DNA of 64,000 nucleotides from Tetmemena sp. SeJ-2015 (GCA_027382625.1 JAJKFJ010021242.1:27418-91417); one strand, 5' to 3'. Counted from the stretch's first letter, positions 10,473-23,100 are shown. The notes: generated by a model not told the origin, from the sequence alone. Made by a program: numbers and translations.

Positions 10473-12878
10473 ATATAATTAGGGAGCATTATAAGATATG
10501 CGATTACGAAAATAATTGATAAATAATGGCAGAATCATTTCAGAGTGGCTAGTACAAAACACTTTCCTTCAAGCTTCTCAAAAAGAAACCAAATTTCTTA
10601 AGGCTTGACATACTTGGCGTTCCTACTATCGGCAATTATTATAGATCAGAGCAATTACCTTGATATGTCTCTTGTTTAAAATTAGCAGAAGAAAAGGTCA
10701 GTAAGACCTATTAAATAGAAGTGGCCAAGAAGAAATTGCTATATAGCAACGATAAAAAAGCTTTCTAGTACATTCCATTCCCTATAAAGGAAAGCATATC
10801 TTTCTATCAAAATGCAGAGGGCATAGTTCAATAAGAAGAAGAAAGGAAAGCTGCTTTAGTATGGGGATAAAACAAGATCAGTATTCCTATTCCTTAGTTC
10901 TTTGACGTGTACTAAGAACATCTAGTTGCTCCTTTCTTTGTTTTCCAATTGTTTTGCAGTGCACTATGGTTGCTAGATGAGTATTGGTACTACAGTCTGT
11001 TTACACTAATGATGCTATTCGTTTTTGATTTCTTACTAGCATGCAAAGATTGTAGAATTTGAAAAGGCTGAGAGGAATGAGATAGGGCTTATTAAAGTGG
11101 CAGAAGATTATGAGTGATGAGCTCAATTTTTCTTCAAAGGCATTCACAAAGTTCAAGTTTGTAAATTAAGCTTAGTCATTTAGAGAAACCACCCGTAGAA
11201 GGTATTGTATGTTATGTTCTCAAAAACGGTTTCGAAACAAAGCAAGGAAAACTCATGAGGACAATTTTGTTTTCCACTGATAGAGTTACAGTTGAAAGTA
11301 AGGAGACTTACTTTTATCTTTTGAGAAATTAAATGACTGATAAACAGAAGCAGACAAAAGCTGCTATTGAGATGAAGGGAATTTAAGATTTTATTCGATC
11401 ATTTAGCTGATCAAGAAATAAATAAGCTTGATCATTAAAGGTGTAACTGGATTTAACTTGAGTAATGTTGATGAAAAGTTGATAACTCTGAGTTAGCATT
11501 AGTTTACAGCTCTGTTAGTCCTCGGAGGGTGCCACACTCTAGCTATGGCAGATATTATTATTGAGAAATAGGCTTTCGAGGGAATTCAGTGGAAGCATGA
11601 TGGAAAGAAAACTTCATATCCTACAAGCGGCAATGGCCCTAAAATATCACTAATCAAAAGATACCTTTTCGAATCTTCTCTCAAAAGAATGTCAGTAATT
11701 TCTCTTATTGAAGATCCCAAGTCTATCTAATCAACTGAGTACAAGGTTTTAACTAAGGGAGCTCCAGAGATATAAAAAAATAAAGATATGCTCCTAATCA
11801 AAAGAGAAGAAGCTGAAAAAGACCTTGTATTTTTGAATAATATGCTAAGCCTGATACAAAGAGAGTAATAGCAGAACTCAAGAGTTCAAGTCATGAAGTC
11901 AAAATGATTACTGGAGATAATTAACTTACTGCTGCTTTTATTGGTAAAGAACTTGGATTTGGGAATACCTCTGAGTCTCTCTTTGCCTCTAAGTTTGAAT
12001 ATATTTTATTTTGACTAACATTGATGACAAGCTAGTAGCATCAAGTTTTAAAATGTATCATACTTGCCAATAATTGCTTAGATAATCAGACATACACAAA
12101 TCTTCTCAAGAACATCACCTAATCAAAAAGACTTCATAGTTAGCAATATAAAAACTCTCTGTTTATCAATGATGTGCGGAGATGGAACAAATGATGTTGG
12201 ATCATTGAAGAGATCAACAAATTCAATAAGCTATCGTAAACAATAGAGACCCCTCAAAAGAATGTAGATAAAACTAAATGGGAGGACCTGACTCTGGAAA
12301 ATAATAATTCAAGCTCATCTAGCAAGGAAGATCTACTCTTTCTACAACTTTTTAATGCAATCATCTGCCTATACTATGAGTGCTCTGTACTTAGACGGAG
12401 TTAATGAAATATTCTCTTCCTGATGATTTCTTTCTCTCAGCCACTGAAGAGAATCGATAATTATTCCATTGGAGTCTAGTGATTTCTGTTCTACTTTAAT
12501 TTGCAGTTCACCTTTCAGTTCTCGTTTATTTGGTGAATCTATGTGAGCCTGATATATAATATATCACTGACCTGTGCTCTTCCTTTATCAATGGTGGCTG
12601 CAATGCACTGTAATCTTTGTTAATTATAGTGGAAGACCTTTCATGCAAGACTTACAAGAGAACAAAAAGCTTTTCAGATACATCATAATTATGTTTTTAG
12701 TTGCACTAGCAGGTATTCTTGACTGGTCGGATGTAGTTAGAGAGTATCTTGAATTAATTATCCTTTCCCTAATGAAGAATTTCAAATGACTGTCATTGCT
12801 CTGTTGTGTGCCGATTTTGGAATTTGCTATTTCATTGAGAGGAATATAAAAGCAGCATATCTCAGAACTTTCAAATGA
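8273..12878 (+). CDS. ATP13A1: P5A-type P-type ATPase (ATP13A1/Spf1 family), scrambled germline gene
   Basis: ER transmembrane-helix dislocase family. The gene cannot be read linearly: its 41 MDSs are split between an even block (8273-10472) and an odd block (10526-12878), joined by 40 shared pointers. Assembled length is 3,498 nt (1,165 aa plus TGA at 12876-12878), close to animal and yeast P5A proteins of about 1,200 aa. Motifs in assembled order: [20 protein letters not shown] (MDS3), ILTGES actuator motif (MDS6), [15 protein letters not shown], the P5A transmembrane signature, and [16 protein letters not shown] with the phosphorylated Asp (MDS12), LVGDPIEK (MDS14), GARVLALAY (MDS16), ITGDN (MDS19), [15 protein letters not shown] spanning the MDS24/25 junction, [10 protein letters not shown] (MDS30), and the C-terminal [12 protein letters not shown] (MDS39). 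Many motifs are completed only across pointers, which confirms the joins. Confidence 0.95.
9955..9992. other. Conventional 38-bp IES inside MDS28
   Basis: The direct repeat ATAAAT occurs at 9955-9960 and 9993-9998. Removing one copy plus the intervening sequence (38 nt) restores the reading frame between KMEKQKKHK and QFMEEYMKT in the cytosolic loop of the P5A ATPase. Without the removal the frame is broken. This is the only non-scrambled IES needed in the gene. Confidence 0.75.
10526..12878 (+). other. Odd-numbered MDS block of the scrambled P5A ATPase
   Basis: Twenty-one segments in ascending order: MDS1 10526-10631 (contains the ATG), 3 10684-11028, 5 11040-11085, 7 11134-11155, 9 11169-11324, 11 11345-11374, 13 11427-11554, 15 11559-11771, 17 11798-11833, 19 11847-11999, 21 12013-12044, 23 12063-12147, 25 12167-12217, 27 12230-12262, 29 12270-12299, 31 12311-12354, 33 12363-12404, 35 12410-12452, 37 12462-12550, 39 12574-12752, 41 12761-12878 (contains TGA). 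The block begins 53 bp after the even block ends. Example pointers: MDS1/2 TTCCTACTATCG, MDS14/15 TATTGAGAAATAG, MDS39/40 AGAGAGTATCTTGA. Confidence 0.92.
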
Positions 12879-13149
12879 AAGCAAAGACAAACAACTACTA
12901 GCTAATTCAAATTGATTTTATAATTTTTAAAAGATATCTTGATCAATAAGCAAACTCAATACTAAAAAGAGACATTCAAATGAAATTTAAAGATAAAAAT
13001 TGGGTGGAAAATGATGTCACAGCTATCTCGAATTAACTTATATGTGTTCTTGAAAATTGTTTATTCTATTTGCATTGAATCCATGAGCTTAAGTGAAATC
13101 ATACTTCATTGAAGCCTGCTGATTCTTAGGAGAATGTTTTTAAGACTGT

Positions 13150-15720
13150 GATTCCCTTTTTTTAAGCACAGGCAAATGTATCCTGCTATCTATACTGATA
13201 TCTTAATATTGCTGCTGTTGCTGTTGTTAGTTAAGTTAATTGTTTTAGGTTTATATTTAAGGATAGTTAATATTTTTACTCTAGCCAACTGACTTATTTA
13301 GGCCTCCTTGGCTTCCATTTTATGCAAGATTGGTCTGATTTTTTATTTTAAGATTCTTAACATAACCTGCTGCGGTTGAATTTATTGTGAGCTTTTCATG
13401 TGCTACCTTTACAGGAGAGTTAGCGTTAGCATAGCTCGTAAATAGTTTGCTTGCAGTTATATTTGGAGTTATATTTGGTGAGACTCCCACAGATCTATTT
13501 TAAGCACCCTACCCCAAACCTTAAATCGAAGATTACTGTTTCTATAAAATACTTTGCACTTTATTCTGTAAACTACCTTGTTTTCCTAATATATTCCCCT
13601 AATATGTAATAAACTAGCTCTACTTAGGAGAAATTTGAGCTGATTAAGCTTAGGTTTAAGAATTTGTTTAGAAGGCAGTATTTGGTTGGTTGTCTTAACT
13701 TTGCCTCAAAACTTCAATTAATTTTTATTTCTAAGACTGGTCTTGTCTCTTTGGCTTAATTTATAAATTGGGTTGAGAGGAATTAGCCGATGATAGTTCC
13801 AGGATAGATTCCTTTTTAAGCATGATTTTACTCTGTCTAAATTTCTAAGGCTAGTTGTAGCTTATATTTTGTGAAGAAGTGCCAGCAAGCGAGCCTTGAC
13901 CGCTGAACTGATAATCCTAGACAACTATCTTATCTACTGGAACAATGAACTTTTTATTCTGCTAAAGTTAATTATAGTCAGGGCGGCTTTAAAGATATTT
14001 TTTTTATTAATTAAAATCCCACTTTAAATTAATTTAATATTTAAACGTTAAGTAAAAGCTTTACACAAGAAGGACATTATTTATAGGGACTTGAAACCAG
14101 ATAACTCAACTGTCACTGATTTGCTTCCTATTTATTTTACTTTCTACTATCTTCTATTTTCCATTAAATTCCGACCTATACCTTTTTACATATCTTAGGG
14201 AAATTACTATCTTTGCTTTGTGGGGTTATTACCCTTACTTCCCATATTTATTGATTCCAAAGGCTGAGATAATCCTTCAAAAGAGTTTGAAGAAAGGTAT
14301 TTATGATTCAAATTATTAGAAGTATAGGAGCCTTTTACTCCCTCGTTTACTCTATTAGATAGGGGAGAAAAGATATCCCCTATTTCTCTAATTTTTTTAA
14401 GGTCAGATTGCTCTCTAATATCATTATATTATATATGCTAGATATGGAATACTTGTTTTTAGGGAGCATTTGAATTCGCTTATCTGGCTCTTTAATGATC
14501 GAACGTATTGAGAATCTAAGTCTTAGATTCCTCTATCTAATCTATGACCTTTTTAAGTTTCTGTAGTCTACTGTCATTTTGCGGTTTCCTCATAGATTGA
14601 GATTGCATGGAAAAAGAAGTATTTTAGTCGTCTTGAGTGCTTTTCCTTTCAACATTCGAATCTAAGGCTCATGGGAATGTGTAATTTTTGTTCATATGTG
14701 ACTGGCTGAATCTGTTCTCAATGATTATCTTGTGTTTGTAGAGCTCCTACTCTATAATCGGATTTATTCGGGTCCAAGTAGTCTTAAACCTGTCATCATC
14801 TTTAGGATAAATACTTGCCCCTTCTTTTTCGAGTTATTCAATTATGCAACTGTTGGAAGAAGAAATTGTAACACTTCGATCGTATTTGTGTAGAGTATGG
14901 TTGTTCAGCTTCGACTCAACTGATTGCTTAAGACCTGAAATAACTTATCTGTTTTAAGACGGAAGGTAGTTAAGAATCTCCATTTATCATGGAGAAACTT
15001 TTTGAGAAACATCTCTCTAGGGCTTGCTAAGGATTCTAGTAAGCCTACTCTTTATTTCTTGCTTTTAACTCAACTAAGATTTTTTATTGATAATAGCTTG
15101 AGATTAGTTTTGTATTGCAAAGGATTATGGGTGAACGAAGGCAGACATTTGAACTGAGTTTATGGTAATTTAGTTTCCGATCTAAGGATGCTTAAAAAAA
15201 GAGAGAAATATCAAGAAGCTGGTAGGCAAAGTTTTTATTGAGAGGATAAAAAGGTGAATCCTATTTTTGTATTACATTCGAATTTGATTTTTTGTGCCTG
15301 GGCATCCCCTCCAAGATAGATGGATTATTAGTACGATTATATTATCCGTTGGCATTTTAATTGTGGCCTTCTTGTTGGATATTAACTTGAGACGCATTTT
15401 GAGGATGAAGGTTTTGATTGGTGGAAGTCTTTTCAATCATTTTGAGTTGGGATGAAATAAATAAAATATTTCTTCCTCTTCTTTGGCTTCCCCCTTCAGT
15501 CTATTGCTACTCTATTCTATATGATTGTGAGAATTATGAATGATTTGATTACCTGTTTCTATTCTGATTTGGCTATGAAGAATCGTTTGTATTTGAGAAT
15601 GAGTTGCTGAAGACCTGAGATTAAGTGATGTTAGTTTTGCTTGTTTGCAGATTAACAGGAGTTTTGTGAGCAGGAATGTTGCTATAACTCATCACAGACA
15701 TTCTTAATATAATTTATCAA
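13150..15720. other. Mosaic of short coding islands on both strands, possible scrambled locus
   Basis: No gene can be read through this stretch, but several islands look coding under the TGA-only code. Plus strand: 13391-13825 is open for 145 codons (contains EKFELIKLRFKNLFRRQ); hydrophobic helices near 13195-13285 and 15310-15460; another membrane-like segment at 15470-15625. Minus strand: an ORF starting at about 14999 with a reasonable composition (KEGASIYPKDDDRFKTTW), and another at about 14300-14590. The islands change strand and frame every 100-400 bp, as expected for scrambled and partly inverted MDSs, although decayed coding DNA is equally possible. I could not find the matching pointers. 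Confidence 0.4.
14030..14105 (+). pseudogene. Protein kinase catalytic-loop fragment
   Basis: One plus-strand frame encodes QVKALHKKDIIYRDLKPDN. The YRDLKPDN element is the subdomain VIb catalytic loop of Ser/Thr kinases (Asp as proton acceptor), and KALHKKDII fits the helix before it, as in AGC kinases. No glycine loop, DFG or APE motif is found next to it in frame. It is therefore either an isolated MDS of a scrambled kinase gene, whose other segments may lie inside or outside the window, or a relic. Confidence 0.6.
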
Positions 15721-15920
15721 GATAATTTCATGCATCCTTTTCTCCCAAGATATTAAACTGTCAGAAAATCAAGCAAAGAATTCTTGGATAAGATCAGAAA
15801 TAATTAACTACCAAATTTTGAATACCATAGAGAAGAACAAGAAAGCAAGCTCATAAAGTAATAATTACCTTAATTTATTGAGGAGAGTCAGAAAGTTAAT
15901 TTCAATAATATTAATAACAG

Positions 15921-17182
15921 ATGAAAGGCTTAATCCTTAAAACTATGGTAGCATTAGCTACATTGTTATGTTACATTAACCTAGCCTCTGCATATAACAA
16001 AGATCTAAACTAAGCACTCTAAAGACTAGACAAAGATCTATAAGAAAGCAATTAAATGCCTTTTTTATAAGCAACTAACACTTCCACAAACACAACCACA
16101 AATATAACTAAAGTAAACACAACTTAATGGTATCAGTACAACAAGACTTGCATGGGCTGCACTATCAATGGCTATAAGTTTTGTGTCACAGCTTCCATTT
16201 GTATTAGAACAAACGAATCTTGCCCTTCAAATAGCTTGAGTTTTTACAATAGAACAACTGGATGCCCAGTTTCAGGCTTCTGTAATATTGGGCTAAATGG
16301 AATGATATTTGTAATTGATGATACAAAGACAAAACTAACTTCATAGAACAGATAAGAACTCTAATCAATCTCTAAATTTGATCCTGTCTTTGATACTTTG
16401 GAAAAAGTTTTCAATGAGCAGACGATATTTGGAATTAAAATTTCAGATATAAAAAACTATTACTACTCTCTCAAAGGTGGTTCAAAATAACTGATGAATT
16501 AAGAAACTCTAAATAGAGAGGATTTGCAAAAAACTCTGGAATTGAGTTAAGAAAGCTAGCCACCACACTTCTTTTTAGAGTAAACATCGAATAATAACTA
16601 AAATATATCCTACTACACTTCAGGACTAGCACCAACGGCAGCCTCTGTACCTCTAAAATTATGCGCTTAATTTACATTCAAATTTGAATTATAACAGTCC
16701 CTGCAAACCGTCCATGCTTAATCGGATTTGTAAATTACTAAGCATAATCACTTGCTCTGAGCTTTAATAACTCTAACGTATCTGCTTACACTTATGCTAT
16801 CAGCTATCCTAAGACCTCTACATTTTCTAACTTAACAGCTAAGTCAATCCTAAGCGTAAATTCATCAGTAGATTTAATGTACGTCTATATTGGATCTATC
16901 AATATTTATTAAGTAAGAAACTTTTCAAAAATTAATTTAAAGCATTTAATATGCTCAGAAATAATCATATTTAAAATTCAAATTTAATATTTTTAATGAA
17001 AATCATAGTAATTATATTTTGATAATAACTAAAGCGCAAATACGACATTTGGTTGGGGCAGAAAAGCAACTTATAACCCGTATCCAGCAACTCCAGCAAG
17101 TGGAGGTTCTTTCTCTCATCTAATAAATTATAGCATGTTCTCTTTACTAGCCTTTGGTGCTTCACTTATCATAATAGCTTGA
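15921..17182 (+). CDS. Secreted, probably GPI-anchored glycoprotein
   Basis: Starts MKGLILKTMVALATLLCYINLASA, a clear signal peptide. The mature part has many N-glycosylation sequons (NTSTNTTTNITK and others) and a Cys-rich stretch (CMGCTINGYKFCVTASIC, then CPSNS.., CPVSGFC). It ends in a spacer and a C-terminal hydrophobic tail (NYSMFSLLAFGASLIIIA) directly before TGA at 17180-17182, typical of a GPI-anchor signal. Frame changes near 16685 and between about 16913 and 17038 imply an intron or IES at each place; the second stretch is AT-rich. No known domain. Surface antigens and adhesins of ciliates often have this layout. Confidence 0.7.
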
Positions 17183-17255
17183 AGTGACTAATTTTATTTC
17201 AAGATATATTATTACTTGTTTCTTAACGCTAATTTTTAAGAAGGAAGTAAATTGC

Positions 17256-18889
17256 TCAAAATATAATACATTTATCGTTACAGCAAGACTTTTATTAAGT
17301 TTATATCCTCATTATTTTGTTCCTGTCAGATTGGTTATCAGTTGAATTATGTCTCCCAGTTGAGAGATTTTGCATGTACTCCAAACCATTCTATTGATAT
17401 ATTTGCTACTTCTTCTAATCGAATTCTAGTTACTCCAATTAGCTGTAAGTGAGAGTTGGCTCAATTTGTGAATTTGAGTTGCTTCCATTCATGTTTTCTC
17501 CTCTTCCCATTTTAGGAGGTCTTTACTTTTGTCCTTACCTCGGCTATATCGGATTCAATTTCTTCAAGTAATCCTTCATTTACTATTCAAATATAAACTA
17601 TTCATCTTTCATCTTGACTGCAAGTTCCTCTTGTTATTCTTGCACATCAAATTATCTAAAGTTATTGATCAATATTTGGACTTAATATTACAGATCCTCA
17701 ATGACTTAGCGTAGTTCATTTATCTCTATTTGAATAGCAGCTCTTTCCTCCTTCTTTTTGTCTATTCTCTCTAGAGTCCTTTAATTAATCCTCTGCACTT
17801 TCTCCAACTTATCTGATCTGTCTTCTTTCTTCCTTTGGAGTCTTTCTAACTTGTCTCTAAAGTCTTGAGTCTCAACTCTTTGTCCTATTCTTTCTTACTC
17901 CATCATGAATCCAAATTCCGAGTGCTGCTCTTGTAGTCCAAAAATAGCTTTCTAAACTTCCTCTTATTTCCTTTCCTTCTGTACAATTCCTTGGAAAATT
18001 ACATTCATAGTCTAAAATTCACTTATTAAAGAATAATTACCTATTGGATGTATATCTTGGTCTCGCACTATTTACAAATCCTTCCTCTTAGTTTTGAGTT
18101 CTGTGGATAAGGGAATTTTTTATAAATGCAGTCCTTGCATCCTATTAATGTGCAAAAATCGCATTGTCTAATTCGCTTTTTCTCTTTGAGCACTTTCTGA
18201 CAACTAAAGCATTATCTTCCTTTCATCTCTTTAAACATCGCCTTTTAGTTTTGGTTGGGATCTATTCGAGACTCTTTTAAGCCAAACAATGGATCATCTT
18301 ATTTAAATTCAATTTCTGTACCGTAAGAATTAATTTTCTGTTGCATCCCTAGTAAATTTATTAACACAAATATTTATAAGCACATATTATAAGTTATTTT
18401 ATTTTCTATTGATCTGCTCTCTTAAATTCCTCGATAGTTTTTTGCAGTTCTTTTTCAAGGAGTAAATTGGTTCTTCTCTGCTCATTCTCCCTTTGTCTTT
18501 CCACTTCTTCATCGATCACTCCAGCTAATACAATTTTAATACTTCTAAAGACACTTACACATCCTTCTCCCTAAAGAGATGGGTTCAGCTTGAACAATTG
18601 TAGAGTTTCGATTGTTTGATTATTTTATGGATTTTTTCTAGTTAGTAGGACTGAAATCCATTTTACCATCTCCAAATCCTACTGCCCTTACTTCTTTTTC
18701 ATTTTTACCTCCCAACACTCCAGTGAACGGATCATTCCTTTGAGACTGAGGAGACTGAATCAGCATTGACAGGTGATTCCCCTGACTTGACGTTTTCTTA
18801 AGTACTTTATTTGTTTATTTAGGGCTGAAGAAACTGCCGCTTAGAGAAGTTTTCAATCCTTTACTTTTGGCATTCGTGTCCTTATTCAT
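17256..18889 (-). CDS. FYVE-like zinc-finger and coiled-coil protein
   Basis: From ATG 18889 to TGA 17258-17256, with three frame-restoring GT..AG introns: 18525-18558, 18349-18383 and 18012-18040 (34, 35 and 29 nt). The N-terminal third is polar and disordered. The middle holds a zinc finger, CFSCQKVLKEKKRIRQC then DFCTLIGCKDC and, 20 residues on, CKQC: four CxxC-type pairs spaced like a FYVE/FYVE-related finger. The RR/KHHCR basic patch of PI3P-binding FYVE domains is not seen, so lipid binding is uncertain. The C-terminal half is a long, highly charged coiled coil. A scaffold in endosomal or cytoskeletal traffic is a guess. It ends 74 bp from the 3' end of the convergent glycoprotein gene. 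Confidence 0.72.
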
Positions 18890-18968
18890 TTTATAATTAT
18901 TTGACTAAAAATATACTAATTTTCTTTTCTCTTGACAACATTCTTTGAATTTAAGAAATCAAATATAC

Positions 18969-19937
18969 TCATTTAGATTTAAACAAGGAACTAGGAAGAT
19001 CATTAGCTTATTAATTCGTGAATTTAGTTTTGTATCCTAGGACTCCAAAATCCTTTTTGGGTTTGTTTTACTCAGAAACTTTATGCTCTGCCTCTTATAC
19101 TGAAGTAGGCATTACATATTTCATTCTCTCGTTTTACAAAGATTTTTATCTCTAATGAAGATTCCTGGGAGGTGAAACTATACCTTTTCTAATCTTTTGC
19201 TTTTAGATTGAAGATTTTCTTTTGTTGAATATAGTTTGAATAGCAGCTTCTTGAATTTTATCAGTGTAGTCAATGAATTTCTTAGCAGCCAGTTTAATTC
19301 CATACTTATCGTTACTTTCCATCTTCTTTTTGAAATTCATATCTCCATCTACATCATGCTCATTGTGAGAGGGGCTTTTGCCACTTACCAATAGACTACT
19401 TTGTGCATTAAGCTAATATGAGAGGTCTTGATTTAATTTGGCACGAAATCTGTTCTAAGTCTTTCTCATGGCAGCCTCTGAAGAATTATCGTCAAACACT
19501 ATCGGAGGAGAGAAGTCTCTCTTTTCTCTTCCTGAGACACTGGATTAAGGAGTAGCTATAGCCTCTTTAACTCTGATATCGACAACAGGAGTCTCTATAT
19601 TTTGAGGCCTCTCATTTTGCTAAGTTGACTTCCTACTAATCATAGTTTGATAATTAGCGGGAATAATTTGTCCCTAGTTTTCCAGCATTATCTTATTATT
19701 TTACAGTTGTTCATTCAAGCTTGAAGTTCTGTGCTTTTGGCTTAGATTCACTTTTTGATTCAAGCATTAGCAATAAAGCACACTCAACTTACAATTATCA
19801 CAAATCTCTATTCCTTGATTAGTTCTTGACGAGAAAGCTCTAGCTAAATTGTTTTAAAGATAATAAAGATAATCATTTGGAGATTACAATAAATCTTTAA
19901 ATGGAAACAATTACTTTATAGGTAATTCAAATATCAT
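18969..19937 (-). CDS. Hypothetical polar protein, 322 aa
   Basis: Single open frame from ATG 19937 to TGA 18971-18969, no introns needed, many TAA/TAG codons as Gln. A short Cys cluster near residue 45 (CDNCKLSVLYCQC) could bind a metal ion. The rest is rich in Ser, Lys, Gln and Asn, with a more ordered patch around YGIKLAAKKFIDYTDKI. No family recognised. It lies 79 bp upstream of the FYVE-like gene on the same strand. Confidence 0.7.
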
Positions 19938-20130
19938 ATCTCTGGAGCTTATGGAAATTTATATTAATTACATATAAAATGACTCTTTACTAAATAGATT
20001 CCTTTAATGAAAAATAATAATCAATAGGATTGCTAAATAAACTAAACTTATCATATATTAAAATATTTAAAATTGAGTACTATCTTTGTTTAAAAATATA
20101 TATTTTTAAGATAAATTTACTTTCACTAAT

Positions 20131-23100
20131 TCATTTTATCTATGATTTTTAACTTTAGGAGATCTTACTATCATTTAAGCCAAATCTTTGCTGATTTAAT
20201 CTATCTCTTACGGTTGATTTTGAAGTTTGAGGCTTAGACATGTCAAATTTCTTGTACTTAATTCCAAAAGTTAAAATTTAAGAGGCATTTGGAGAGAGCT
20301 GAACATAAATAAATACATTAGACTTCTTTTGATCTGCATTATAAGTGGTGATTGTTGACTCAAATCCACCTCCAAATCTCTCGTCTATTTGCTTCAATTG
20401 AGGATCATTTAGGTTTTAGAAATTAACATTCTCTTTCACTTGCATTTAAAAGCTAGAAATAAATAATACAAATTCCACTTTTTGACTATAGTAGGAATTT
20501 AAATAAAATCAGTGGTTGGTTTAAATAATAAATGGAGAGTAGCAAGTTCGTGTCAGTTGAAATCATAGATTCACCTCCTTATTTGCAGTTTGTTAGATTG
20601 ATAATCTAAAATTAATATGAGTTTCTTCTTTCATCATTGCCTTAGCACTCCAGTAGTGAGAGATGTCGCACGCACTCCTCTTCATCTTCATGAACTTGTG
20701 TCGCTTTAAACTCTTTACTAAACACTTCCATATAAAAGTTGTAAGGATAAAATGTTCTTAGAATTTCATGCTAAATCGAATGGTGTATTTATTATTCATA
20801 TTGGACACGCTTCAACTGTCATTGATTTGTTCCATTATAATTTAATATCTAATTTAATTCTCTTTGAAATTAAATCTCAGCTATATTAGTCTCTCTAGTT
20901 GCTCTTCTAGTATCTATTCCTAAGGAAATTAATTTTATTCTTGTTTCTTTCATTATCGTGGATAGGATAAATAAATATATAGCAGAGATTTTAGTTCCTC
21001 CTCTTTACCTCTGCACTAATTTTGTTATTTCTAATAACTTTTTTGTCAAGCTGCGATTGTAAATGTGGTGAATGGTCAGTAATCATGTTATCGTTAGTGT
21101 TTCTAAAAGTGCTAATGTCTTATCTGGTTGCCTTTTCCTCATTAGATTCTACAGAGGGATACTATGATATGCTTAAAAATGGAGTTACCATTTGTTAATT
21201 TTGTAATATCATCTACTCTAGATCAAGTTAATTTTGTGAAATTATCTATCCGTTTCTATTTTCTAAGTTTAAATTGCTTTAAGGCTTATTGCTCTTTAAA
21301 GGAATCTTGAGGTTTCTCTTGTTACCTGAAACTATAGCATAGTCAGAGCTAAATGTAAACTATTTCTTTGAAAGGACAACTCTACTGGGACTAGGCTATT
21401 AGCTTTCTCTTTCGCTATTTCTTTAGTTTATTTACACTTTTATCAAATCTTCCTTAGGTTGTAAATCTGGCTCCTAGAAATTTTAGAGGTTAATATTTAC
21501 TCTAGACTAAATCAACTCCTTTTCTTCGTTAGTCAAGATACTCTTAGCAGTTTAGTCTAACATATTTCCTCTGAGAGCTTCATCAGATGCATTTTGGATG
21601 AAAGCCATGGTGTGAGTTTCTAAGAAAGATTCTGCCGAGTCTTCTTTTATTCTCTCTAAGTTTGCATTTTATTGCGCTTAGGCTGACTTGAGATTATCTT
21701 GCATAGAATCATGAATGATGGACACATTTTAAATTTCGGTAACTTGAAACTCTTTTGAAATTGGTTATTGAGTGGTATTGTAAACCTATCGCTTCTCAAC
21801 ACTCTCAAGTTACATTTAATCAGAATGAAGATCTACATTGTTTGAACTATTTTAACTGAGCACAGCTTGCTATTCTGCGTTAATCTAATCTTAACCATAA
21901 TTCGTCTAGTAGAGTCGTTGATTTCACTCATGTATTAGCTTCCTAAAGACATCGAATTTGAATTCTTTACCATTTCTAATTGCTCTTGCAAAATTGATTC
22001 AAAGCCTTTTGAATACTTCTTTTGCACTTTTAACTTCATTATGTTTACGTTAGGGTTTACTTTTATCTAGAATGAGTTTCTAAATTGCTCAGGCTGCTTC
22101 CTACCCTCTGATTTCCCTCGCTGACTATCTAGATAATTCATTTTAAGCTCTGATGTGTTACAAATAAATGTACAATCAATCATTCTAAATGTAATAATTA
22201 TAATCTATATGTTAAGCCTTTCTTTAATTATGCGCTCACTATCTTTAGTAGCCTGACGGCTATTGATTATCTTTGTAAGCTCATCAATGCCTCTGAACTA
22301 ATCTCCATGAGATAACCTTACAACTATTTTAAGTTTAATACAAACTTCACTAAAAAAATAATTGAATTTTATTGAGGACATAATTTGCTCTGCGCTGTCT
22401 TGTAATTCATTACCTTGGACTTGGCCTTCTTGTTTACTACAAAAAGAGGCTTTTCCTCTTCAACTTTCCTATTCTTAATTGTGTCCATAATCATTTCCTA
22501 CATCTTATTTTAGGAAAGGCTTTATCTGTCTGATTGTAAACTTTCAAAATCAAACTTCTAAGAAGCAATATGTATCGTATTGTCTCTTTATTTCCTTCTC
22601 GAAGAACGAACTGACTGCATATTGCTTTAGATATGCTGATCATATCTGCTCTCAGACTTTTCATTGGTATATTCCTCCTTAATCTACCTGTATGACCTTA
22701 TTTCGTTTCTAGTTTCTTCATAATGAATCTACTTCTTGTTTGAGAAGATCTTAGACTGGGAGTATTTCTGATTCAGAAAGCCTCCCTCTTCAATTGATCT
22801 GAGACCTGGACTACACTAACTCAAATGATCTCTGCTTGAATAGTTTACACTATCCTTCCCATCAAGTTTGATCTCTCTGAATCTCTTGGAATTCTACCGA
22901 TTCTTAATGCTCAGAATCAGATTTTGATTAAAGGTTTAGTTGATGAAGCTATCACTCTACTCCTGGAAAGATATGGTCATTGTTTTAGCCTTTTAAGCAT
23001 GTGATTCCGTTTCATCTTCTGCCTTTAAAAATAAATTCATGTTGCTATTGATCTCTTTAACTTCCAAATCTAGAATTACATCTTGATGTTCTTGAGGTAA

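Noticed and set aside
8700..10480. A P5A ATPase pseudogene followed by a second, also broken copy
   Set aside because: The two blocks do not overlap in protein content; they interdigitate exactly, share a pointer at every junction, and add up to one full-length frame, so they are two halves of one gene rather than two decayed copies.
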